Positions 46,103-54,988 of a stretch of DNA of 64,000 nucleotides are shown here, piece by piece. A program made the position numbers and the translations under genes. Under the pieces are notes generated by a model. It ran no database searches. It was not told where the DNA came from and saw nothing but the letters and a program-made list of their open reading frames with translations. The DNA is from Leuconostoc inhae (GTDB lineage: Bacteria > Bacillota > Bacilli > Lactobacillales > Lactobacillaceae), in NCBI RefSeq assembly GCF_019656015.1, contig NZ_BPKW01000005.1, positions 62,001 to 126,000 on the forward strand, given 5' to 3'. Position 1 is the stretch's first letter. The number at the start of each line of letters is the position of its first letter.

Positions 46103-47005
46103 ATGTATGCCATTGAAATGATTGATTATGGGGATGTTGATGTCTTGGTTGCCACAAATACAGCTGTGCAACCAACAATTAAACCAACACAAATTTTAGT
46201 TAAACAGCATGCAGCGGCAATTGATCCTTATGATATGAAATTCAGACAGGGATTAATGGGTCAAGAAAAAGCAGTACCTTTAATTCTAGGTTCATCTGTA
46301 GCGGGTGAAATAGTTGCACTTGGCACAGAGGTTGATGGTTTTGCCATCGGTGATCGGGTGGCTGCGTCACCACATTTGAATAGTTATGCTGAATTTGTTG
46401 CTTTAGGCCGTAAAACTGTGGCTAAAATACCAGATAACGTGAGTTATGCACAGGCAGCAGCTTTGGCGTTAGGCGCACAAACAGGTTATCAAGCAATCAC
46501 AGAAAATTTAAATAGCCAAGCAGGGGAATCCGTATTAATATTAGGCGGTGCTGGCTCAGTTGGCTTGACTGCAATACAAGTAGCTAAATTACGTGGGGCA
46601 GGTGACATTTATACGACAGCTGTTGGTGAAGGCGTGAACTTTCTGAAACACTTTGATTCAAATTTTCATGTGATTGATACACATACAGAACAAGTGGCTA
46701 ATATGATACCTGATGGTGTTGACGTCATTTTGGATACACTAGGTCATGATTCGCTTAAACAAGCATTATCTGTATTAAAACCAACAGGCCGTCTGGTGTC
46801 ACTGGTTGGGGATGACGATGATGTGCGTGTCACGCATAGCTATCTAAAATCAAATGGTGAACAGTTAGAACAACTACTTCAGTTGGTATCAGAGAATAAA
46901 GTTAAGGTAGTTATTTCAGATATTAAACCATTTAATGTTGAAAATTTGAAAAAATTTCAGATGTTAAAACATATTGTTGGTAAGTTAGTTTTAACGTTTG
47001 AATAG
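46103..47005 (+). CDS. MDR-type NADP-dependent oxidoreductase (quinone oxidoreductase-like)
   Basis: 300-residue zinc-free medium-chain dehydrogenase. The N-terminal catalytic fold includes AAAIDPYDMKFRQG and LGSSVAGEIVALG, and the Rossmann motif VLILGGAGSVGLTAIQVAKL is intact; structural-zinc cysteines are absent. Reduces quinones or enones with NADPH in related proteins; the true substrate is unknown. ATG 46103 is preferred to GTG 46094 because homologues begin at MYAIE. Own terminator follows. Confidence 0.82.
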   Translation: MYAIEMIDYGDVDVLVATNTAVQPTIKPTQILVKQHAAAIDPYDMKFRQGLMGQEKAVPLILGSSVAGEIVALGTEVDGFAIGDRVAASPHLNSYAEFVALGRKTVAKIPDNVSYAQAAALALGAQTGYQAITENLNSQAGESVLILGGAGSVGLTAIQVAKLRGAGDIYTTAVGEGVNFLKHFDSNFHVIDTHTEQVANMIPDGVDVILDTLGHDSLKQALSVLKPTGRLVSLVGDDDDVRVTHSYLKSNGEQLEQLLQLVSENKVKVVISDIKPFNVENLKKFQMLKHIVGKLVLTFE

Positions 47006-47010
47006 TTTTT

Positions 47011-47040
47011 AAAAGTACATGTCATAGCATGTACTTTTAT
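47011..47040 (+). terminator. Terminator of the oxidoreductase gene
   Basis: AAAAGTACATG / CATGTACTTTT perfect stem, 5 bases beyond the stop. Confidence 0.83.
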
Positions 47041-47105
47041 TTTGTAAGTGAAAGTGATTTGATTCACTTTTATTAACAAAATAAGTGATAAAAGGGACCA
47101 AAATC

Positions 47106-47134
47106 TTTACAAACAATAAAAAAGCGCGTACAAT
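47106..47134 (+). promoter_or_regulatory. adhP promoter
   Basis: TTTACA (47106-47111), 17-base spacer, TACAAT (47129-47134). Confidence 0.7.
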
Positions 47135-47138
47135 TAAA

Positions 47139-47156
47139 TTGTAAATTAGTTCACAT
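47139..47156. promoter_or_regulatory. Candidate Rex operator at the adhP start site
   Basis: TTGTAAATTAGTTCACAT matches 12 of the 14 fixed positions of the Rex consensus TTGTGAANNNNTTCACAA and overlaps the expected transcription start, so binding would repress. Rex responds to the NADH/NAD ratio. Confidence 0.55.
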
Positions 47157-47181
47157 GAGAACATAAAAAAGGGGTATTATT

Positions 47182-48237
47182 ATGAAAGCAGCAGTTGTAC
47201 GTCAAACACCAGATGGTTACGTTGATTTAATTGATGACTGGACACCAAAGCCATTAACATTTGGTGAAGCTTTAGTGGATATGGAGTATGTTGGTTTGTG
47301 CCACACAGATTTGCATGTTGCTGGTGCTGATTTTGGCAATCCAAATGAAATTGGTCAACGTAATGGTCAATTCCGTCGTGTTATTGGCCATGAAGGTGTT
47401 GGTCGTGTATCAAAGCTTGCGGAAGGCGCTGGCGATTACTTGAAAATTGGTGATCGCGTGTCAGTTGCTTGGTTCTATGATGCCTGTGGCGTATGTGATT
47501 ATTGTGTTTCAGGAAATGAAACATTTTGTCGTAAAGTTCGTAATTCAGGTTATACAGTTGATGGGGCTATGTCACAACAAACTGTTGTCAATGCCAAGTA
47601 TGCGGTTAAAGTACCAGAAGGCTTAGATCCACTTGAAGCCACATCAATTACTTGTGCAGGTGTGACGATGTATAAGTCACTTAAAGTTGGTGAGACGAAG
47701 CCTGGACAATGGGTTTCAGTTCATGGTGCTGGTGGTTTAGGTAACTTGGCTGTGCAATACGCTCATAACGTTTTTGGCGCACATGTTGCTGTTATTGATG
47801 GTAATGACGATAAGCTTGCTGCAGCCAAGGCAAATGGCGCTGAAGTTTTGATTAACCGTAAAAAAGTTGCTGATGTTGCTGCTGAAGTGCAAAAAGCAAC
47901 TGGTGGTGTGCACAATGCGCAAGTGACTGCTGTCAACGCGGCTGCATTTAATCAAGCTGTGAGCTCATTACGTCCAATGGGTAAGCTCGTTGCGGTTGCC
48001 TTACCACAAGGTGATATGGCCTTGAACATTGCAAAAACTGTATTAGATGGTATTGAAGTGCGTGGCTCATTAGTTGGTACACGTGCTGATTTGAAGGAAG
48101 CCTTCCAATTTGGGGCCGAAGGTAAAGTTAAGCCAATTGTTGAAAAAGTTAACTTTAACGATATGAATGAAGTCATTGATGAGATGAAGGCTGGAAGTAT
48201 TACAGGCCGTAAAGTATTCGATTTAACAGGATTATAA
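47182..48237 (+). CDS. adhP: Zinc-dependent alcohol dehydrogenase AdhP
   Basis: 351-residue class III-fold alcohol dehydrogenase reducing acetaldehyde to ethanol with NADH. Catalytic zinc ligands: GLCHTDLH and GHEGVG; structural zinc: [18 protein letters not shown] motif [13 protein letters not shown]. Preceded by AAAGGGGT. In a heterofermenter this is a major NADH-reoxidising step after phosphoketolase-derived acetyl phosphate. Strong promoter and candidate Rex site upstream fit redox control. Confidence 0.94.
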   Translation: MKAAVVRQTPDGYVDLIDDWTPKPLTFGEALVDMEYVGLCHTDLHVAGADFGNPNEIGQRNGQFRRVIGHEGVGRVSKLAEGAGDYLKIGDRVSVAWFYDACGVCDYCVSGNETFCRKVRNSGYTVDGAMSQQTVVNAKYAVKVPEGLDPLEATSITCAGVTMYKSLKVGETKPGQWVSVHGAGGLGNLAVQYAHNVFGAHVAVIDGNDDKLAAAKANGAEVLINRKKVADVAAEVQKATGGVHNAQVTAVNAAAFNQAVSSLRPMGKLVAVALPQGDMALNIAKTVLDGIEVRGSLVGTRADLKEAFQFGAEGKVKPIVEKVNFNDMNEVIDEMKAGSITGRKVFDLTGL

Positions 48238-48245
48238 TATGAGTG

Positions 48246-48280
48246 AACGTTCAGAGTGGCAATTCTTCTGAACGTTTTTT
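48246..48280 (+). terminator. adhP terminator
   Basis: AACGTTCAGA / TCTGAACGTT stem followed by T6, 9 bases after adhP. Confidence 0.85.
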
Positions 48281-48360
48281 GTTAGATAAACAAGGATAAA
48301 CATAGTTGTGATTATAGCAGTTAAGACTTGCTTGTGTTAGAATTGGGTAACAGATGTATT

Positions 48361-48421
48361 GGAGGAAATGTATAATAGATTGTTAACAAATTAGTTAACA
48401 GCAGGTATACACTGATGAATC
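48361..48421 (+). promoter_or_regulatory. Split ribosome-binding site with nested stem-loops
   Basis: GGAGG at 48361-48365 lies 56 bases from ATG 48422. TGTATA (48369-48374) pairs with TATACA (48406-48411), and inside it TGTTAAC (48381-48387) pairs with GTTAACA (48394-48400). Looping out 43 bases leaves about 13. GGAGGAAATGTAT here parallels GGAGGAAACGTAC before dut and GGAGGAAACGTGC before gltX. Confidence 0.65.
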
Positions 48422-48964
48422 ATGCCATATTTTACACAACAACTTTTTAATGGACAACGCGATCGTATTTTACGTGTCGTTGACGAAGCTAACGAAGGAC
48501 AGGAAACGGCTGGATTCATTCATATTTTTGATGAGCGACGTGTGTTTGATTTTGATTATGCCCTAGAATTAACTGACGGCAATATTACACAGGAAGCTTT
48601 TGATGAAGAGGGTGAAGCTAACAATACGTTTAGTATTAATTTCATGCCTTTGACTCAAAATGATCAAGAAGAAGTGCCTGATGAAGTCTTTGAAGCGTGG
48701 TCAGCATTAATTGGTCGTGATTATGCTTTGATGCCTCATGTGCACATTAATATGTATCAACAACCTTTGAAACAGGCAATTGAACAGATTGATAAAGACA
48801 CTTTTGAAGAACGTTTGTTAGAATTAGTCACACGCATCTTAGGATCCTCAGTGGTTGGTTTTGAAGAAAAAACGTTGACGCTTTTCCCCAGTTATCTTGT
48901 TCAAGAACAACAAGAAATTCAAGAACAACAAGGCCCTTCAACGCAAATTATCTTACCAGATTGA
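48422..48964 (+). CDS. Acidic protein of unknown function
   Basis: 180-residue soluble, strongly acidic protein with no hydrophobic segment or motif I can name. It starts MPYFTQQLFNGQRDRILRVVDE and ends in a glutamine/glutamate-rich tail (VQEQQEIQEQQ, residues 161-171). The start is set by the conserved split-ribosome-binding-site arrangement; an earlier ATG (48415) opens a frame of only a few codons. Monocistronic between adhP and the T-box. A housekeeping-type role is suggested only by the leader type it shares with dut and gltX. Confidence 0.62.
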   Translation: MPYFTQQLFNGQRDRILRVVDEANEGQETAGFIHIFDERRVFDFDYALELTDGNITQEAFDEEGEANNTFSINFMPLTQNDQEEVPDEVFEAWSALIGRDYALMPHVHINMYQQPLKQAIEQIDKDTFEERLLELVTRILGSSVVGFEEKTLTLFPSYLVQEQQEIQEQQGPSTQIILPD

Positions 48965-48981
48965 TAAAAATAATAAATGAA

Positions 48982-49010
48982 TTGACAAAAATTAAGGATT
49001 GCCTTAAAAT
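48982..49010 (+). promoter_or_regulatory. Promoter of the T-box operon
   Basis: TTGACA (48982-48987), 17-base spacer, TAAAAT (49005-49010). Confidence 0.78.
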
Positions 49011-49019
49011 TATCATATA

Positions 49020-49268
49020 TTAATAAATCAATGAAGCGAAGAGTAAATATTGCATGTCAAAAAAGCGAGTCGGAATAGTGAGAGCCGATATGTCATAAGA
49101 TATTGAATATGAGCGTGGAGATGATAAATGGTGTTAGCTATTTGTCCGGTTAGAACCGTTATCACTATCAGGATTATTGAACGCTTTTTAAGTGGTTAAT
49201 AATTGAATTTGGGTGGTACCACGTTTATTGCGTCCCAGTTAATCATTGTGATTAACTGGGATTTTTTT
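49020..49268 (+). ncRNA. T-box leader, probably methionine-specific
   Basis: Conserved T-box sequence TGGGTGGTACCACG (49210-49223) followed by TTTATTGCGTCCC and a strong terminator CCCAGTTAAT/ATTAACTGGG with T7 (49233-49268). Stem I begins GAAGCGAAGAGTA, with AGCGAGTCGG and GAGAGCCGATATG in its distal part. The likely specifier is ATG at 49109-49111 within GAATATGAGCGTGG, i.e. methionine, which agrees with the downstream genes. Uncharged tRNA-Met would relieve termination. The specifier is assigned by position and context only. Confidence 0.88.
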
Positions 49269-49284
49269 ATTAATTGGAAATTTG

Positions 49285-49335
49285 AAAGGACTATGTCAAC
49301 GATTATGTGAAAACATGTTGGCAAAACCAAGCATT
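49285..49335 (+). promoter_or_regulatory. Split ribosome-binding site with stem-loop before the SAM hydrolase
   Basis: AAAGGA (49285-49290) is 45 bases from ATG 49336. TGTCAAC (49294-49300) pairs with GTTGGCA (49317-49323, one G.U) and an inner ATGT/ACAT pair surrounds a GAAA loop, giving a 30-base hairpin. After looping, 15 bases remain. Confidence 0.6.
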
Positions 49336-50196
49336 ATGACAAATAAACATCTCGTTTTACAAACTGATTTTGGGTTGCAAGATGGTGCAGTGAGCTCTAT
49401 GAGAGGCGTCGCATACGGCGTTGCAAATGACATTGTGGTGAGTGATTTAACACATGGCATTACGCCGTTCAACATTTTTGAGGGCTCATTTCGACTATTT
49501 CAAACATTTAGTTATTGGCAAGAAGGAACGGTGTTTGTTTCAGTTGTGGATCCAGGTGTGGGTTCAAAAAGATTATCAATCATTGCTAAAACAACAGCTG
49601 GACATTATGTTGTAACACCAGATAATGGTACACTATCACATTTGTTGGCACATGGTTTAATTGAAAGTGCACGCGCGATTGATGAAAACACGCAACGCTT
49701 ACCAGGATCTGAAAAATCGTCAACTTTTCATGGCCGGGATATCTATGCTTTCAATGGGGCACAACTTGCTAGTGGTCAAGTACATTATGAAGACTATGTG
49801 CAAGAAATACCATTAACAGACCTAGTTAATTTGTCTATTGAACCAGGTAAATATCAAGTGACAAGTGGCGGTCAATCAACTTTGGTAGGAAACATTGATA
49901 TCACAGATGTTAATTTTGGATCACTTTGGTCAGATATTCCTGTGAGTGAATTTGAAAAAATGCAATTAAAATATGGGGATACGTTGCGTGTTCAAATTAA
50001 ACATCTTGATAGTATTTTGTTTGATCAAGTATTACCATATGTGCATACATTTACAGATGTTGAACCAGGAGAACCTTTGATTTATATTGATTCGGTCTAC
50101 ACAGTGGCTTTTGGTGTGCACACAGGTAGTTTTGAACAAACCTATCACGTTGGTGCTGGACAAGATTGGACAGTGCTAGTAGTCAAAGAAAGCTGA
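49336..50196 (+). CDS. SAM hydrolase / SAM hydroxide adenosyltransferase (DUF62)
   Basis: 286-residue DUF62 protein that hydrolyses S-adenosylmethionine to adenosine and methionine. Motifs: LQTDFGLQDGAVSSMRG start, VVDPGVGSKR (the SAM-site PGVG), TPDNGTLSHL and TFHGRDIYA; C-terminal barrel domain with DSVYTVAFGVHTGSF. Start 49336 matches the family's N-terminus; upstream in-frame codons from 49282 include the hairpin. First gene of the T-box operon, so it would regenerate methionine from SAM during methionine starvation. Confidence 0.85.
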   Translation: MTNKHLVLQTDFGLQDGAVSSMRGVAYGVANDIVVSDLTHGITPFNIFEGSFRLFQTFSYWQEGTVFVSVVDPGVGSKRLSIIAKTTAGHYVVTPDNGTLSHLLAHGLIESARAIDENTQRLPGSEKSSTFHGRDIYAFNGAQLASGQVHYEDYVQEIPLTDLVNLSIEPGKYQVTSGGQSTLVGNIDITDVNFGSLWSDIPVSEFEKMQLKYGDTLRVQIKHLDSILFDQVLPYVHTFTDVEPGEPLIYIDSVYTVAFGVHTGSFEQTYHVGAGQDWTVLVVKES

Positions 50197-50225
50197 ATTT
50201 AGCTTAAAAAAAAGGAGTACAATAA

Positions 50226-50792
50226 ATGAATACTAAGAAAAAATCTCAGGGCTTTTCAGTCCGTTCCGTTGTGGCAACAGGTATTGGTGCAGCAGTCTTC
50301 TTTGTGCTAATGAAGTTTATTGCTATCCCAACAGGTATACCAAATACCACGATTAACTTGGCAGAGGGTTGGCTCGCCTTAATTGCCGGTTTGTTTGGCC
50401 CAGTGGTTGGTTTATTAGTTGGTTTTATTGGCCATACATTAAATGATGCTGTTACGTATGGTTCACCATGGTGGTCTTGGGTAATTGCTGATGGTATTTT
50501 TGGGTTATTATTGGGTCTTGGAAAAAAGTATTTAGCCCTAGAGTATGGTAATTTATCAACTAAAAAATTAATACAATTTAATATTTGGCAAGCAATTTCG
50601 AATGTTATTGTTTGGTTTATTATTGCACCAATTGGTGATATTTTAATTTACAAAGAGGCAGCACAAAAAGTCTTTCTACAAGGCGCCGTTACAGCAGTAG
50701 TGAATACAGTATCTGTGGCCATTATCGGATCATTACTATTAGTGGCTTATGTTAAGTCACGTCCAAAGAAAAATAGTTTACGCAACGAATAA
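50226..50792 (+). CDS. ECF transporter substrate-binding (S) component, UPF0397 family
   Basis: 188-residue membrane protein with six hydrophobic segments. Family blocks: [55 protein letters not shown] and [14 protein letters not shown]. It captures the substrate for the following ATPase and EcfT. UPF0397/MtsT genes under methionine-type control have been predicted to carry methionine or a related compound. AAAGGAG lies seven bases before ATG. Confidence 0.8.
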   Translation: MNTKKKSQGFSVRSVVATGIGAAVFFVLMKFIAIPTGIPNTTINLAEGWLALIAGLFGPVVGLLVGFIGHTLNDAVTYGSPWWSWVIADGIFGLLLGLGKKYLALEYGNLSTKKLIQFNIWQAISNVIVWFIIAPIGDILIYKEAAQKVFLQGAVTAVVNTVSVAIIGSLLLVAYVKSRPKKNSLRNE

Positions 50793-50847
50793 TAATTGCT
50801 AAGCAAGTAGAGATGCTTGCGTACATAAATAAATACAAGGGAATATT

Positions 50848-52533
50848 ATGCCAGCGCCAATAATTGATTTTCAACATGTTACATTTAAATACCATGCACA
50901 GGCTGAACCAACACTCCACGATGTCAGCTTTCAGATTTATCCAGGTGAAAAAGTACTTATTGCTGGCGCGTCTGGTTCTGGTAAAACAACACTTTTGCGT
51001 TTACTTAATGGGCTCATTCCACAAGCGTATGCTGGGGATATTACGGGTAAATTAACGTTAAACGGTAAAAATATTGTTGAACAAACGCTCTTTGATTTAT
51101 CTTTGCAGGCTGGGACAGTATTGCAAGATTCTGATGCTCAGTTTGTCGGATTGACAGTGGCAGAAGATATTGCGTTTGCACTTGAAAATGATAATCAATC
51201 AGTATCTCATATTAAAGCAGAGGTCAGTAAGTGGGCTAACCGATTTGGTTTGGGAGAACGGTTAAATTTGGCACCACAAGCCCTTTCCGGTGGTCAAAAG
51301 CAACGCACAGCGATGGCTGGTGTTTTGGTAGATGATGGTAAATTATTGTTATTTGATGAACCTTTGGCTAGTTTAGATCCAGCTGCTGGTGTGGTTGCGA
51401 TGGAAATGATAGACAAATTACAAACGGAACGTGATTTGACAGTGGTTATCATTGAACATCGCATTGAAGAAGTACTTAGTGCACATGTTGATCGTGTTAT
51501 TGTTATGGCAGATGGTCGAATTGTAGCTAATGGCACGCCAACAGAAATGATCCAATCGGGTATCTTGCCAGAGAATGGGTTAGATGAGCCTTTATATGTT
51601 AAATTACTACGTCGTGCACATGTTGATATCGCGTCATTAGCAAACGTGGCCGACGTCAAACAGGTTGTTGTAGATGAGAACAAGGCAGCGATTGAGCAAC
51701 TGAAAATACCGGTAAAAAAAGGATTACATCACACAAAAAAGTTAGTCATTGAAAATGTCGATTTTAGCTACGATAAAAAGCAACGTCTGTTTAAACAATT
51801 TAGCACGGTTATTCATCAAGGTGAAGTTTTAGGTATTGTTGGTAAAAATGGCTCAGGGAAAACAACATTATCACATTTATTGACAGGCTTTTTGATGCCT
51901 GATTCAGGTGATATTTTGTTGGACGGCAAATCTGTCTTACAACAGTCAATTAAAGAACGTGCAGATAATATTGGCTATGTACTCCAGAATCCAAACCATA
52001 TGATAACCAAAGCGACCGTTTTTGAGGAAGTAGCGAGCGGATTAATCTTACGTCATGTGCCAACTGATGAGGTAGAGGCACGGACACGTGCTGTTCTAAA
52101 ATTAATTGATCTCGATAGTATGCGGCATTGGCCGATTTCTGCGCTGAGTTTTGGTCAAAAAAAGCGTCTGACGATTGCTGCTGTGTTAGTGTTATCGCCT
52201 CAAATTTTAATTTTAGATGAACCAACTGCCGGACAGGACGCGACACATACGGGGGAATTATTAGATTTTCTAGCAACGATCAATAAGCAAGAAAATACAA
52301 CGATTATCATTATCACACATGATATGCATTTACTTGCTAACTTTGTCGAGCGTGCATTAGTAGTTGTTGATGGCCAGTTGTTGGCAGATACAACACCTGC
52401 TGAATTATTAGCAGATGAAAAACTAGTGACAGCAGCTAGCTTGCGAACGACGAGTATTTATCAATTAGCAAATCGATTGGGTATTTCAAATCCTGAAGAG
52501 TTAAATGCGGCAATTGTCCATGGTCAAGTTTAG
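50848..52533 (+). CDS. ECF transporter duplicated ATP-binding protein
   Basis: 561-residue fusion of two ABC ATPase domains (YkoD/MtsU type). Domain 1: Walker A GASGSGKTT, signature LSGGQKQRTAMAG, Walker B LLLFDEPLASLD. Domain 2: Walker A GKNGSGKTT, SFGQKKRLTIAAV, Walker B ILILDEPTAGQD. Each ends with an H-loop (IEHRIEEV and ITHDMHLL). Serves as both energising subunits for the S component upstream and EcfT downstream. Confidence 0.9.
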   Translation: MPAPIIDFQHVTFKYHAQAEPTLHDVSFQIYPGEKVLIAGASGSGKTTLLRLLNGLIPQAYAGDITGKLTLNGKNIVEQTLFDLSLQAGTVLQDSDAQFVGLTVAEDIAFALENDNQSVSHIKAEVSKWANRFGLGERLNLAPQALSGGQKQRTAMAGVLVDDGKLLLFDEPLASLDPAAGVVAMEMIDKLQTERDLTVVIIEHRIEEVLSAHVDRVIVMADGRIVANGTPTEMIQSGILPENGLDEPLYVKLLRRAHVDIASLANVADVKQVVVDENKAAIEQLKIPVKKGLHHTKKLVIENVDFSYDKKQRLFKQFSTVIHQGEVLGIVGKNGSGKTTLSHLLTGFLMPDSGDILLDGKSVLQQSIKERADNIGYVLQNPNHMITKATVFEEVASGLILRHVPTDEVEARTRAVLKLIDLDSMRHWPISALSFGQKKRLTIAAVLVLSPQILILDEPTAGQDATHTGELLDFLATINKQENTTIIIITHDMHLLANFVERALVVVDGQLLADTTPAELLADEKLVTAASLRTTSIYQLANRLGISNPEELNAAIVHGQV

Positions 52534-52610
52534 TTTAAACATTTTGGAAGGGGAAAGTGCTGACTAGTGTGTGGTGAATTTACCGACACAAAAGTGATAT
52601 ATTTGGCATA

Positions 52611-53441
52611 ATGACTATGAATAATTTATTTGGATACAAAGAACGGGATACTTGGCTTAATCACACAACTGGTACAGCAAAACTAGTTGGTTTTTTGGCG
52701 ATAAGTACGATGGGCATGATTTCCTATGATACACGATTTCTTTTAGCACTGGGTGTTTTAGCGATTGCTTTAATGAAAATGGCACAAATTAAATATCATG
52801 AATATGCGCTTATGTTGAAGTTAGTACTTGTGTTTGCAGTGATCAATTTAGTCATGGTAACTGTGCTTGCGCCACAATATGGTACACAGTTATATGGTAC
52901 GCATCATGCTTTGTTTGGTAGTGGTTATTGGACAATCACACAAGAACAAGTATTTTATGAATTTAACTTGTTGTTAAAGTATCTATTTTCATTACCCTTG
53001 GCAATTATATTGCTTTTCACCACTAATCCAAGCGAGTTTGCTGCTGGTTTGAATAAAATTGGTGTACCTTATAAAATAGCCTATTCTTTTGCTATTACTT
53101 TGCGCTATATTCCTGATGTCCAAAGTGACTATCACACAATTAGTTTGGCGCAACAAGCACGCGGGTATGAAATATCTAAAAAAGCGTCACTATTAGCAAG
53201 ATCAAAGGGTGCTGTACAAATTATCTTACCTTTGGTATTTACCAGCTTAGACCGTATTGAAACAATTAGCCAGGCGATGGAACTGCGGCGTTTTGGTAGA
53301 GAGAAAAAGCGATCTTGGTATCAAGAACAAGCCTTTTCAAAACGCGATATACTAGTTTTTGTTGGTTCAATTGGCGTTATTGTTATTGGCGTGGGACTTT
53401 TAATCGTTAATGGTGGTCGTTTATACAATCCATTTCAGTAA
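52611..53441 (+). CDS. ECF transporter transmembrane (T) component
   Basis: 276-residue EcfT/CbiQ-family membrane protein with about five helices and the two ATPase-coupling motifs AQQARGYEI and AMELRRFGR. The start is ATG 52611 or 52617 (MNNLFGYKERDTW). The nearest clear Shine-Dalgarno (AAGGGG, 52548-52553) is almost 60 bases upstream, with weak pairing (GTGT/ACAC, TGGT/TACC) between, possibly a fifth split site. Last gene of the T-box operon. Confidence 0.85.
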   Translation: MTMNNLFGYKERDTWLNHTTGTAKLVGFLAISTMGMISYDTRFLLALGVLAIALMKMAQIKYHEYALMLKLVLVFAVINLVMVTVLAPQYGTQLYGTHHALFGSGYWTITQEQVFYEFNLLLKYLFSLPLAIILLFTTNPSEFAAGLNKIGVPYKIAYSFAITLRYIPDVQSDYHTISLAQQARGYEISKKASLLARSKGAVQIILPLVFTSLDRIETISQAMELRRFGREKKRSWYQEQAFSKRDILVFVGSIGVIVIGVGLLIVNGGRLYNPFQ

Positions 53442-53471
53442 AAAGTTTGATAGGTAAGAGTGGTTAATAAT

Positions 53472-54917
53472 ATGGAAAAAACAGCACTTGAATGGCAAGA
53501 AGAGGCGAAAAATTACCAACTAGCACTGCAACAAGATTTGTTGCAGTTTTTGGCGATTCCATCAGTTTTAGATGCTAAAACAGCGACATTTCAGCAACCT
53601 TTTGGAACTGGTATCGAGACAGCATTGCAATTTTTATTTGATTTAGCGACTCGTGATGGTTTCACAGTAACTCGTGTAGCGGATAATATGGTTGTTGTCG
53701 TTGATTATGGCCCAAAAAATGCGTCTGAGACGGTTGGTGTTTTGTCACATGTGGATGTTGTCCCAGGCAACGCGTCTACTTGGCGAATGACCTTACCGTT
53801 TAGCCCTAAAATTGTTGGTAACCGTCTTTATGGCCGGGGTACACATGATATGAAAGCTGATCTAATGGCCAGTTATTATGCGTTATTACAATTAAAAAAT
53901 AATGGTTTTTTACCAAAACGTAATATTCGGTTGATATTTGGTAGTGATGAAGAGTCTGATTGGCGTGATATGAAAACGTATTTGGCACAGGTTGGAGAAC
54001 CAACGTTGGGATTCTCGCCAGATGGGGCATTTCCAGTAGTACCAGGTGAAAAAGGCGTGCAAACAATTACGATTAAATTTCAAGGGGAACCACGAGTTGA
54101 TTCTAATTGGCAGTTGCTTAAGTTTGACGCTGGTGAACGAGATAATGTTGTACCCGGTGTCGCAAAAGCAATTATTAGGTTGCCAGATAACTATGATATT
54201 AATCAATTTTTGGGCACATATGAACAATACCTAACAAGAACGCCTTTAATCACTGGTATTGGTCAGTACGACGATGGGTACATTTTATTGACACTGTATG
54301 GTAAAGCAGTACATGGCGCCTATCCAGAGGATGGTTTAAATGCAGGGACGTATCTAGCGCATTTTTTGAATCAGTTTGAATTTGAGGGACAAGCACATGC
54401 TTTCTTAGAATTTTTAGGTGATGATAACCATCAGAATGTGTTTGGCGAAAAAGTAGGTCTTGTATTTCATGATGCTATTATGGGTGATCTTACAATGAAT
54501 ATTGGTAAAATGATCTATCGACAAGCCCAGCCCAGTCAAATACGGATTCAATTTCGTTTTCCAATTGGCATAACCGAAACAGCAATTTTAACACAAGTTC
54601 AGCGACATGTTGGTGATCTCCACGCTAAAATTTTCAAGGAAACGCAGTTTGGCAATCAACCACATATGGTTAGTCTTAGTGATCCAATTGTGGAAACGCT
54701 AGAATCAGTTTATGCACAACACACACACACGAAAAAAACCTATAAAATATCAAATGGTGGTTCCTATGCGCGACTATTGAAACGTGGCGTTGCATTTGGC
54801 GGACAATTTCCAGATGTTGAGGTGATGAGCCACCAACCTGATGAATATGTGTTGCTAGATAATATTCCAAGAGCGCAAGCCATATTTGCACAAGCTTTAT
54901 ATGAGTTAGCAAAGTAG
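53472..54917 (+). CDS. pepV: Dipeptidase PepV (M20 family)
   Basis: 481-residue zinc dipeptidase. The zinc ligands and catalytic residues are in LSHVDVVPG, GRGTHDMKAD, FGSDEESDW and the C-terminal region VMSHQPDEYV; the lid domain between is of PepV length. Cleaves dipeptides left by PepO-type enzymes. ATG 53472 is preferred; GTG 53460 (MVNNM) is also possible because a TAGGT lies upstream of it. No terminator is obvious before the LexA-box promoter. Confidence 0.9.
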   Translation: MEKTALEWQEEAKNYQLALQQDLLQFLAIPSVLDAKTATFQQPFGTGIETALQFLFDLATRDGFTVTRVADNMVVVVDYGPKNASETVGVLSHVDVVPGNASTWRMTLPFSPKIVGNRLYGRGTHDMKADLMASYYALLQLKNNGFLPKRNIRLIFGSDEESDWRDMKTYLAQVGEPTLGFSPDGAFPVVPGEKGVQTITIKFQGEPRVDSNWQLLKFDAGERDNVVPGVAKAIIRLPDNYDINQFLGTYEQYLTRTPLITGIGQYDDGYILLTLYGKAVHGAYPEDGLNAGTYLAHFLNQFEFEGQAHAFLEFLGDDNHQNVFGEKVGLVFHDAIMGDLTMNIGKMIYRQAQPSQIRIQFRFPIGITETAILTQVQRHVGDLHAKIFKETQFGNQPHMVSLSDPIVETLESVYAQHTHTKKTYKISNGGSYARLLKRGVAFGGQFPDVEVMSHQPDEYVLLDNIPRAQAIFAQALYELAK

Positions 54918-54920
54918 TAC

Positions 54921-54949
54921 TTGACAAAACGAACAAATGTTCGTAAAAT
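54921..54949 (+). promoter_or_regulatory. Promoter with perfect LexA (SOS) box
   Basis: TTGACA (54921-54926), 17-base spacer, TAAAAT (54944-54949). The last 14 bases of the spacer are CGAACAAATGTTCG (54930-54943), a perfect match to the Gram-positive LexA operator CGAACNNNNGTTCG, positioned to block RNA polymerase. Confidence 0.85.
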
Positions 54950-54988
54950 AAAGTCTAGATAAACGCGATTTTCAATATGGAGAAGCAC

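Noticed and set aside
49231-49268. Plain intergenic terminator after the gene at 48422
   Set aside because: It is the terminator arm of the T-box leader, directly following the TGGGTGGTACCACG element.
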